Positions 25,901-37,900 of a stretch of DNA of 64,000 nucleotides are shown piece by piece. Positions within the stretch are counted from its first letter, which is position 1. The number at the start of each line of letters is the position of its first letter. Below the pieces are notes generated by a model. It searched no databases and had not been told where the DNA came from. It was given only the letters and a program-made list of their open reading frames with translations. The stretch is from Phoronis australis. Its lineage: Eukaryota; Phoronida; Phoronidae. The stretch covers positions 1,020,409 through 1,084,408 of the forward strand of contig NMRA01000058.1 of assembly GCA_002633005.1 (NCBI GenBank). The letters are read 5' to 3'. Made by a program: the position numbers and the translations under genes.

Positions 25901-28900
25901 GGTTCAAATGCTAAACGAACTGTTTGCCAGATTCGACAAGCTAGCCCAAGACAATCACTGTCTCCGCATCAAAATTCTCGGTAAGCTCTTCCCAACATTA
26001 CGTTGATATTGTTCTAATCAGCACTGGTGTCAGCGCATGTTTTAGCTCATTGCTGGCTTTGCGAAGTGACAAGGAAACCAGTCTACTGTCTTCCCATTCA
26101 ACTCTACTGTCTTGTTATTATTGTTTAAGGTTTTCTCAAACCTTATTTAGTAACGTTTATTGTAAGTCTTATATCATAAAACAGGCAGCTAGTAAAAGTA
26201 TTATGTATATATTTTGTGAAAGAAAAAAGCTCACATATTATCAAACTATGTTTTGTATTGACTTTTTTATGTGAACACATTTTTTAAGTAAAAATATCAT
26301 TTTTAAGAACGGTACATCAGATAGCAATTGAAAGTAACGCCTTGATAGATTTCAATGAAACCCTATTTAAATGAAAACTTCACAATTTTCCTAAAAACTT
26401 GTGTATGAATTTGCAATTTAACTCATTGAGTTTTGATTCTATGCCAAACTAACTCACAAAACATAAGGTATTTTTGTAAAAAATTACAGTCGTATTTGAC
26501 TGTCTTTTGTACTTCCACATCTAGATTACTGTGACATAATCTATCAATCGTCAAACACTGGCACTGGCATACTTCTTCAATTTGAAAGACTACAATACCA
26601 AGCAGCTTTAACCATAGCAGGAGCATACAAAGAGTTCAACACAATCAAAGTTCTAAATAGTCTCAACTGGAGCAAATTAGCAACCTGTCGTAAACTCCAC
26701 CTGTCCATGTATACATTCAAAGTCTTAACCAACATCAACAATTATTGAAACAAAATCCTTCTACAAAAGACTTAACATTAGACCAGGACTCCGGCAATAC
26801 ACTATTCCATCTTGCCTCAGACTACTTTTGAGATTGATGAATTATAACTACTGAGATTGGAAAGTTTCAGTGAAATTCATCAAGCTGTTTTCGAGAAGTC
26901 GTGTTCCTAAGTTCAAATTAAGTCAATTTTTCGGAGGGGAGAAAAAGCGGAATAGTCATCTGATGATCACCACTTAATTATTCGGTGAAAACTTGTTCTT
27001 GTTTTTTACGTTCTGTAAAGTATCTGTAACCTATGACAGACTTTCTACAAAACTGTGGTGCATTGCTATCAAACTTCCTTGTTGAAAAAGATAATTTTTT
27101 AGAAAATTGTGCTGAAATCCCTGGGCAAAAACTCACTGACTTATGAGTCCCTGCCACGCAATCGTCGATAGTGCAACTTGAAATTTTGAACAAAAATACA
27201 GTTTCGACTCAACAACTTACCTGAAGCGCTCCTAAAGTTTTCATAATTGCATCCCTTTGATTTTTAAGACACTGTGGAGTCGGGATTAACTGCAGATTAA
27301 GTTCAAATCTATGCTAGATTGTAACCCGTAATACAAGAAAAATCTGAACGATCACACATGTTGTTGTCACGTAATTTTTGTTTTGAAGTTCGTCTGTGTG
27401 TGTGAATGAGCGAGCGCGTGCGTGTCAACAGAGTTCATTTGCCGGAATTAACGCAATGCAACCATCTAGGTGTGCAGAATTAAAGAAATGGACACGAGCA
27501 GTAAAGCAGAAGGTGTTTTATTTAGCACTTTCAGGACTCGTCTGCTAAAAACATTTGAAAATCGTCTCAGTAAGGCCGATATTAAACATCATTGAGTCGC
27601 CGGGTGACTGGATGCGTGACAGTCTAATATTTATTTTCCGAGAGATTCGGGGTGTAAGGGTGCAAAAGTGTTCACTATTAGTGGACCATTTTGACTTTAA
27701 AAACAGCAATTATGATTAATTAAATAATTCCTCTTAAAAATAACTTTCGGAAATTAATGCCAATATTTATTCCTTGCCGATGCTATGCTACCCGTTTTAG
27801 GAATGGATAGTTCCCTTTGATGACAAGTATATGTAATATGTACAGCACACATCACGAATTTTTGTTCGACCGGTAGGAAATTGGTCGACGGCCGACCGTC
27901 TACCGGTCGTCTAGCCGACCAGCAGCCGACCAACAACGGTCGGCTAGGAGCTGTCTGCTGAGTCGCCTCTGTGGTTGGCACTTGAGTCGGCTAAGTAGAT
28001 GACCAATTCGGATTAAGCGTGTCCTTGGTCGGCAATTACCATTTTATGACTTAGCGGGTGAACTTTGGCCAAACAAACATTAAATAACTGTTCGCTGTTC
28101 GTTCACCAGTGTCAACTCCGGTCTTCACATCGGTTTATCAACTTTTGTCCAACTATTGAAAGGTGGTAAAATTGAACCAATCTACAAATACGAAGTGAGT
28201 GACATTACACCAACGTAAACTTTATGTTGAATTATTGACGGCGCGGTAAAATCAAACGTTAAGTAATATCGCGGAAGCATAGTTTCTGTCTCTTAGTATG
28301 AGACTTTTTATACAGTACATTATGCATAAAAACAAGCAAGAAATTTGAAATTTTACAGTAAAATTGCACAAAACTCAGAATACAACGCTGGCTGTTTTAT
28401 GACCTCAAGTGTTTTCATGCAGCGGAGTACTGACAACAAGCAGCACGAATTCGCACTCATCTGGTATTGCTTTTGATCATCACTTCATCACGCTGTATAG
28501 TGCGCTTTACCACAGATAATTATTGTTTATTATTGTATAATTTCTTTAATATGTTGGTACAGCAGTAGAACAAAAAAAGTTTATTTTAAGAAAAACATAA
28601 ACAATGGTTTTAACATAGCGCAGAGATTAAGATCATTGGCGCATGAAAATGGAAGAATGTGATCAGTTATAGTGTCATCCATCATCCATCGTCATTCTGA
28701 ATTTGTTGTCACTTTCGGAGTAAAAAATCGTTTGGACAATTTTTATGAATAAGGTTTGAGGTGTCCTAAGGTTTCCTCTGAATTATTTTAGATATAGGAA
28801 GTGTTTCTGAAAATTAGATAAATTGGTGTCTTTATCTACCAAGTTCTGAATATTGACAAGACTGAATCGAAATGTTATGAGGAATTTTAGGAAAGTTTCG

Positions 28901-31900
28901 AAATTTGTCTATGTTTTGAAGATTTTCAACCGTTGCAGTTTGTTCTTGGCAAGGGATTTTTCAAGTGCTGTTTAGGGAAAAAATATTTTTGGATGATATC
29001 AATAGCACCAGCCTGACACATTTTGATGAGACTTGTCGCATAGTTGTACGATTTCAATGCGCTGGCACCATTTGATTGTCAGATGGTTTAGACTTTTGCA
29101 ACACGGCTCCTAGTGGTCATTTTGTTGTCAACTAAAGGATTTTCAAGTAATGTTTTTTGGGAAAGAGCATTTCCAAATTGTATCTAGAGAACTGATTAAA
29201 CAATTTTAATGAAACTTGACACAGAGGTATATATGATTACAATGCAGTGACACTATTTGATTTTTTTGGGATGATTCACCTACTGCAGCACCTCCTAGTG
29301 GCACCTAGAATCGTGTCATTTGTGATGCACTATGGACGAATGTCAATGCCTCACTGTTGCTCTTGTTACTAAGTTTTACTAATATATTGTGGAAACCAAG
29401 GTATTTTGCCATAAAATTCTCAAATTAATTCGACCCACTTTCTATTTTCAAAAAACATATACTATTCAGTTTTTTATTTTCTTCATTTGGCTTCAGAATG
29501 CACACACTTGTAGATTAAGTTACCCATACCTTCAGAACTATCAATTTCCAATGATCCATGAATATGTCTAATGAGTGCCTCTAACTCCTAATATCAATTT
29601 GAATATACAATCATTGATTTATTTTTGTCAGTGAGATTCAGTTGTAGAGCACAAATCACATATTTTTGTTTGAACGGTGGGAAATAGGTCGATGACCGTT
29701 CGTTTAGCCGACATGTGGAGCAGATCAGCGGCGATCTCTGAGTCTGAGTTCTTACTGGGGTCAGTGGCCTTACAAAATGTGGGTCCTTTTCAAATTTTTT
29801 GAGTCTCTCCGTTTGTCCCATTTGAAAATCCCATAGCGACAAGAATACAAAAAAACACTGTAAAACAAGTAGAAATTTAACATACTTCATCATATGTCAT
29901 GGCACTCAGAACATAATAGTACAGTCAGGCGTATACCTTGACATTCACATTGTCGGCTATGAAGTACAGCAATCGAAAGCCTGGAACAAGTTACTCCTGG
30001 AACGAGTTGTCACTTGGTTTAGAGGCTATATGGACGCTATTTGAACTAATGCAACATGCCCCACTCGTGACAACTTAATTCACCTTATCGAGGAAGGGTA
30101 ACTTAGTTCTAGGGTAACTTGCGCCACTTCTAATTCCTTCGGACAAGGCAGAAGTTATTATCAGCTGCCGTGACGTACAGCCGGGTCTAATCTTTCAGTG
30201 TGCCCCGTATTTGCATCAGCTATTCCTTATCGAGCGTAGAGCGACAACTTTGCCTTACCCTGTTATCGGATATGTGTGTGTGGACTCTCCACTTAGAAGT
30301 AGGGTAACTAGTGCAAGTTGTTCCTGTGTAGGCTGTGTGTGAATGGGACTTAAAAATAGCAGCCGGCGAACACCATAAAATTGTCTGCTTGCTGGTCAGC
30401 AAATCGAAGTTGGCAGTAAAGACTGCAGAGAGGTTCCGCACTCAGCCGTTCCAAAATGATAATTGTGCATTATAATTGTCCTGGCATTTAGTGTAGTTCT
30501 ATCAGTTTTGAGCTTTTGTTTTGTAAGTTTGTGTTTACTTGAAAGGGGGTTATAACCCAGTCATTCATTTTCTCATAACTAGTGGTGAAACAATTATAGA
30601 GCAGGCATGAAGTGCCATTGAGCAATTTCAGTATATGCAATTTAGATAAAAGCAGTAAACCCTTCAAATCTCTTCTGCTTTTGTTGATGTATTTATCAGA
30701 AATCGCCTTTGGTGTGTGTAGTTCAAGTGGTTAGGACTATGATTTTATCGCCACGTAGTATTTGATTGTAGGTAAATTAGCTGTGGAGTCCACAAGAGCT
30801 CATTTCCGTTGTCAAGTCTCTTCACTTTTTACCTGCTTTGATTGAAAGTGATTGAATAGTTAATGATAAAATCATAAATATGGGTCTTTTTAAGACTTTA
30901 CGTAAGTAGCTGCTGTATAGATTCATTGAAGAGGAAGTGTTGAACTCTTAAAGAACACCAGTCATCACTGCCATGTTTTATGCAAACACCGAATTAGTGT
31001 TAAGTTATTCTCTCACAGACTTCTCAATCATGTACTGTAGTTGTGCAAGACAAAAGTAATCAATTGGCCAAGTACAGTACTAGACAAAAGTAATCAGATG
31101 AAACACCGTTTTCCCATCATGACACCTAATTGTGTTAAATTAAAAAGTGACTGGTAATTACTATCTGCCAAAATTGTCACGAACATACCCTTTAAACCAG
31201 ATTCCATCACCATAACCGGGTTTTATCCACATTCTTTCTGTCCCAGCTTTTGTTGCAAGTTTTGATGCAGTATAATTAGTTGATAAGTCATGCTGGCATC
31301 TTGCTTTCCAATGAATAACTCAAAGCTTGGGTTTTTATTTAAAAAATCCGCATTGCCGTATTCGCCCTTAAATAACCGCCCAGGGCGCTTAGAAAAATTC
31401 GTTTCAGGGGAGCGCTTTATTGTTACCCAAGGCGGTTGAAGCCCGGTTTCCGAAACGGGTGAAATCGGAAGCTAAGATTCATCATATTTACGCTCTGTGA
31501 CGTATCTGTAACCTATGACAGACTTTCTACAAAATTGTGGTGCATTGCCATCAAACTTTGCTGTTAAATTACGATCATTTTACAGAAATTGCTGCTGAAA
31601 TCCCAGGGCGAAAACTTGCCAAATGACTGCCTCGCAGTCGTCGATGTGGCGACTGGAATGCTAAATTGAATAAAAGTTTTGACTCTAGCAAATTACCTGA
31701 AATCCTCCTTAAAGTTTCCAAATAGCGTCCCTAAGATTTTAAAGTTCCTGTTGAGTCGGCATTAACGGCAGGTTTAAAAGACAAATCTGTGCTACATCGT
31801 GCCATCTGTGATCGGCAACACGAGAAAAACCTCCGGACGAACACACATGTTGTCATGTGACGTTTGTTTTGGAATTTGTCTGTGTGTGTTAGTAAGCAAG

Positions 31901-34900
31901 CGTGTGCATGTCACCAGAGTTCATTTGCCAGTTGAGAGTAAACGCTATCTAACGAGCTACATGACGATGTGCATAATGTATCTAAAGAAATTATCACAAG
32001 CAGTAGGCCTAAAGCAGAAGTTGTNTTGCTGCTGAAATGCCAGGGCGAAAACTTGCCAAATGACTGCCTCGCAGTCGTCGATGTGGCGACTGGAATGCTA
32101 AATTGAATAAAAGTTTTGACTCTTGCAAATTACCTGAAATCTTCCTTAAGGTTTCCAAATAGTGTCCCTAAGATTTTAAAGTTCCTGTTGAGTCGGCATT
32201 AACGGCAGGTTTAAAAGACAAATCTGTGCTACATCGTGCCATCTGTGATCGGCAACACGAGAAAAACCTCCGGACGAACACACATGTTGTCATGTGACGT
32301 TTGTTTTGGAATTTGTCTGTGTGTGTTAGTAAGCAAGCGTGTGCATGTCACCAGAGTTCATTTGCCAGTGGAGAGTAAACGCTATCTAACGAGCTACATG
32401 ACGATGTGCATAATGTATCTAAAGAAATTATCACAAGCAGTAGGCCTAAAGCAGAAGTTGTTTCATTCAGCACATTCCGGTCTCGTGCTAAAAATATTAG
32501 ACATTTAATTTATTGTCTCGGTAAGGCCCATATTAGTCGCAGTGTGGCTGAATGCATATGTGACTATCGGACAGTTATTGTTCAGTGTGAGGGTCAGTGG
32601 AAGCATTCACTGTCAGTGGTCATTTTATGGGATATTTGGCTTTAAAAAACACCAGGTATGATTAATCAAACTATCTCTTTTTAGAAATAATGCAACATGT
32701 GGAGAATTTCTGGCTAACACTGGTGACCACTCTGATTCCCTAAGCTCCAGACAACTTTTACAATGCCTATTCAGCACGCCCTTTGTATTGATGTAGGTCT
32801 GAGCTAATGAAGTGGAAAGGTAATTGCTAGCATTACTGTCTCAACAATGGTTGTTGTTTAAGTACCCCCAATTTGGTTTTCTCTGACATTTGCAGAGTTA
32901 TAGCCTGCAACTCTGGAGAGTAGTTTTAACTTGGTACATTATAAATATAAAATGACTAAAAAGGTAACTTGTGTTTATCTTCACAAAGGGCCACTTCCCA
33001 AAGGAACGAAGTTTCTTATTTGGTTTTCTTTATTTAGTTTTTAATGCTAAATCTGCACACTTGTTTTTTTTACCGGGAACGGGCTTATAAGTTCTAAACA
33101 TTAAGTAGCAAAACAGTGGTAGATTTTGATCGCCAGCTACACTTAATTAGTTAAGTTCATTGTGAGCCCATCCCTAAACTTACCACATTGCAGGTATACT
33201 AAACATTCCACGTGTCATTAAAGTTTAATTTTTGTTACAACTCAAATCATAAAATATATACAAAAGTGGAACTATGGTGAATACCGCCGTGGTGTTCGTT
33301 TATAACAAAAATTAGTGGTTAATACATTTTGAAAATTTGCCATTATGTACAGTCAGAGATGTTTAATACAGTTTATGGTCGGATAATTACATTTAACTGG
33401 GTCTTGCTGGCATCGGGCAATGCGGTCATCACCATTATACCCGATTCCGGCGCCGCGCTCTCTTTGATCTTGGTACAAGCCGCTCAGAAGGACAAGCGGT
33501 GAAAATTTCCGCATATCTTTAGAAAGTGTATTATTAGAAACTGTTGGAAACTAGTGCCAATATTCATTTCTTGCTGATGCTGTGCTATACCTGTTTCAGG
33601 AATGGATAGTTCCGTACTAATGTCTTTGATGACAGGTACGTGTATGTAGCCTGCGCTTCTTTGCCATGTGTAACAGTGACCAAGGTTTTTATTAGTCTTT
33701 GATTCGCGGTTTTCACGTGTACAAAGAAATATGGATTCCTCTTGAGGGCGAGAAATATCTACAATACAGTCCTATTGACAAGTACGTTATGTCTGTTCTG
33801 AAAGGCCAAACCATAGTGAGACAGCAAAACTTTTTAGTTCGTTTTGAGGCACGGCGGAAGTTTCAAGTGTATAGTCACGGCTAAATACGGACATTGCGGC
33901 GAGGCTCGTGATCTACAAATTCTACACACAATTTTTTTCAGGACTCTCCAATATTATTGATAAATTGAAGATGTTACTATAGAATTTTAGAACTGTAGGT
34001 AATGGATTTTTCGCAAGTACACGTTCATGGACTGGGCGCTTAGTTTAGCAAGGTCTGAAAACGTGTGGGGAGGCGCTTATAGGGGCATGGGCGGTCATTA
34101 GGGCGAATACGGTACTTGAAAATTCAAAAACCCACAGTCTACTTATAATTACTTCTCTGGTAGATAGTTTTCATCAGTTTTCATATCCCAAAAAGAAAGT
34201 GGATCAAAGTACTGCCTGAATGGTTTCAAGCTTTATAAGTTAGATGACCTGATAAGAAACGAGAGCTACCTCACTATAGTGACTCAGAGTCACTCCTGTG
34301 ATGAATAGTCTACTAGTGAGAATGGAATGTGGATGAAACTGGTTGGGCTCACCAGTTGAGATTGGAGAAATGCAAGATTTTTCCCAATCGATCCTAAGGT
34401 GTCATTTCAAGGGATGTTTATAACACCATACTCACCAGTTTTCATGCCATGAATAATACGCTTACACGAAAGTCACGCATTTTTAAAGATATGCGTGACT
34501 TCATCGCTCGTCCTTCTGAGTGGCTTTTACCAGGATCAAAGAGAGTGCGGCTCCAGAGTTGGACTCAGTTGCAATGACCGCATTGTCTGGTGCAAGCAGC
34601 TCCTAAGTGCAATTACCCGACCTTAAACTGTAGTAAACATCTCTGCCTGTACATACTGGCGAATTTTTAAAATGCATTAACCAGCAGTTTTCGTTAAAAA
34701 CAAATACCACAGATGTATTCGGATGGAATAAACAACCAAGTTTGGTTTTCGATTTTTAAAAATCGATGAACTATTAAGCTAAAAACTACAAACATTCAGG
34801 GTATGATTGAAGATAAATGACTGTGCTTATTGACACACTCGGTGGATTTAAAAACGCTGATCAGAGTTAACAATATATCACGTGGATTATTCTTTTAATA

Positions 34901-37900
34901 TACAACTAAACTTAACCTTAAAACCTCTATAAAGACACGCAGTGACTAAATTAGGTGTAAATAACTTTAAAACATCGCTTATGGCCCAGTGCATGCCAAA
35001 CAATTTTACTCGAGGACGTAGTACACTAACCAGCAAACTGATATTCCCGGAAATGCTCCAATTTCGATAGTCGTCATGGAACACATGTGAAGACGAGAAT
35101 GATAGATGGCTTGCCTTGTAGTCAACGAGAGAGTGCAAGCAGTGAATGAGGTTGGTCGGTGGGCAACAGATGGGATTTCAGGAAAAGCTACAATTGTTAT
35201 GTAGTTACTGCAACAAAAATTGTCCTGAGGTTCCAAATTTTCAGTTTGGCTATCACCATATTTGCACTTTTGTACATACCGTAAACGTTCGGATTAACGC
35301 CCATGCTCAGTTAACCGCCCACCCCCTACTATAGGTGGATTTTCGATTTAACTGCCCACTGCTCGGTTAAGCGCCCCCTGCGATTTTTGAAGATTTACAG
35401 TTAAGCGCCCACCTCGGTTAAGCGCCCATCCCCGACTTTTAAAGAATGAAGATTTAGCGCCCAGTGTTAAGGAAACGTGCGATTCCCCGACTTTTAGAAA
35501 AAGATCGATGATCACAATGAACGCAACGACGCCGGGCCTCCGAGACGGTGGTTTAGCAATGCGAATTGCAATTATACGCATAATGAGTTATTGTCTTGGG
35601 TCATGCACTCACTTCAAGATATAATACTTGAACGTTTTTGTCACTTAAATTATTTTCTTCCCATGTTTGCAAAGTTTAAGAACGCCGCCGGCGTCAAAAC
35701 CTCTGCTTTCAGCGACTGTCTGCCGCGCTGAGTTTTCGTCTGCAGTGCACTTGAAAAAACATATATTCAAAAAAATCAGGCCAGAGAAATGAGACAATGG
35801 TTAAAAGTATATAGTCACGCCCGTTTCTGTTTCTTAGGACTGTCGCTATTCTCTTTTGATGTGTGACTTTGTAGTGGTGCACGCGCCCAAGTTCCCACAC
35901 TTTGGAGTGCATGTTACCTTGACACCAACATGTGATTGACAGGTGACTCGCACGTAGGCCCTACTCGCGTGCTGAATCCCGCCGCTATCTTTGGCCATAA
36001 ACAACGAGATGCATATTGAAAGAGGCCGTTATATTACTTGACGGCATTTCCAAGTCACGATTGTCAGCCGACTGAGACATTGCGCGCTAACAACGGGACC
36101 GAACAGTGCCGCAGTGCGATATTGCAAGTGATATAAATAGGATAATCTGGACATTTTGCATGAAAAATAAATGTTTTTCCACCACGAAGTTTGGTAAGGT
36201 GATCGTTTATGAATTGAAGCATCGCTGTTTTGTAGTGTTTTATCACATATTTATGCCGTAGCTCGAAATTTTATTCTTGATTGACGAGTGGCACACGACC
36301 GCTTAACCCCGATTCTTGTCTTGGGCCTACTTCTTTGCCGAGCATGTTTGGCGCAACGGCAAGTGAGCAATGCCGGGCAGTCGAGATAAAACAGCAAGCC
36401 GCAGAACCATACGCTGAAAAAATGTCATTGAGTCACGGAGTGTTGACTATAAACATCTCAAACACAAAAAACATCTGAATTAAGGTTTTCAAACTTTTAT
36501 TTCAACCAATTTTAAAACTGCTCTCTGACTATGAACTTGGCAGCTAGTACGAGACTGTAACCATAAATTTGATGTTTGCTGTGACCTCTGCAACACGTGA
36601 AGCTTGCACGCGCGCACTTTAGCAAGGTGAAATAGTTACAATCCAAGTAGAGGCTGCGTGGTCACTGGTCGTCTGCGCTCTACAGGGCTAAATAACAAGA
36701 CTGCAGGACGTCACGGGGCTATTACTCAGCAATTCTGTAAATTTAATAGTGAATAACTAATCTGAAGGCATGATAACCTTTGTTAAGATCATCCGCTGTT
36801 ATGACATGTTCCCGTCATGTAGCGACGTGACGATAACACTCATTGAAAAGTGCTATGCGTTCCGAGTAGGCCTACGTGTGTGGTGTGGATACTTAGATCA
36901 CGAGATAAGATTAACCGCCCAGGGCGCTTGCCTGTCGTAATAAGCGCCCATGTTCGGTTAACCGCCCTCCCTGGATTTTTTGAAGTTTCACGTTTAAGCG
37001 CCCATGTCTGGTGAACCGCCCACCCCCGATTTTTTGGGTTGCCAATTTAACCGCCCAGTGCGTTCACCCGAACGTTTATGGTATTTTATGATTGGAGTTC
37101 TAATAAAGATTGAAATTGAACTAATGGCACGTGCAGTTTTGTTTGTGTGACATGTTTGTTGTAACTGTAATCTGGAAAATTCGGGGATGGGTTCCCAATT
37201 AACTGACTTCTAAGTTGTTTGGTACTTCGTTTAAAAACAAAATAAAATGATAGCAACCCTAACTGGTAAGAAGAAAAAAAACAAGCAGACAGTCGGGAGT
37301 ATTGAAAAAAGAGTAATGAAAGCAAATATGGGAAGTGGCCCTTTGTCAAGATCAACGCAAATTAATTTTTGTAATATTTACAATGTACCTAGTTAAGACT
37401 ACTACATTTGCCAGAGAAAAACAATTGGGTGTAATAACAACCACCATTGTTAAGAAAGTAGTGCTAGCTATTACCTTTCTACTAAGAGCTCAGATCTACA
37501 TCAATACAAAGGGCATGCTGAATAAGCATCATAAAAGTTGTCTGGGGCTTAGGGAATCAGATCGGTGACCAGTGTAAGCAAGAAATTCTCCACATGTGGA
37601 CAAAAATAATTGCTAAAATAGCATTTATTTTCAATGACTTAGCGTAGTTGTGAATGCCACAATTTGCTAAAACATTGTCGTGGCATCATTTTGGCACTGC
37701 ACTGCATGATTTATGAAAGAATGAGGAAATAAAGTTTCACCTGTCTGCCATAACGTGTCCTAAATTGGTGACATTTTACCGTATTTAATTAAGGCTGCAA
37801 AATTGAAGATCCGGCCTTCTTTATTTGACACTGGTTGTACAGCCTTGGCTGAAACAGATGCTTAGGTTTAAAAGTTAAAAAAGTGTGTATTTGGACAACA

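Larger units (their letters stand above)
31354..34114. mobile_element. 2.8-kb TIR element with CCGTATTCGCCC ends, nested
   Basis: The left end reads ccgtattcgccc (31356-31367) followed by accgcccagggcgctta. The right end, gggcgaatacgg (34101-34112), is its inverse and is preceded by a matching gcgctt/gggcggt region. It encloses copy B of the 0.9-kb repeat, an apparent insertion at about 32690-33530, and the N-flanking duplication. No transposase is recognised. The window's first 62 bp are an end of another copy. Confidence 0.6.

Noticed and set aside
31799-32508. Repeated ORF beginning [18 protein letters not shown], seen twice
   Set aside because: The two copies are the haplotype-like duplication beside the N. 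The related DNA at 27310-27500 does not preserve the frame, so it is repeat sequence, not a gene.
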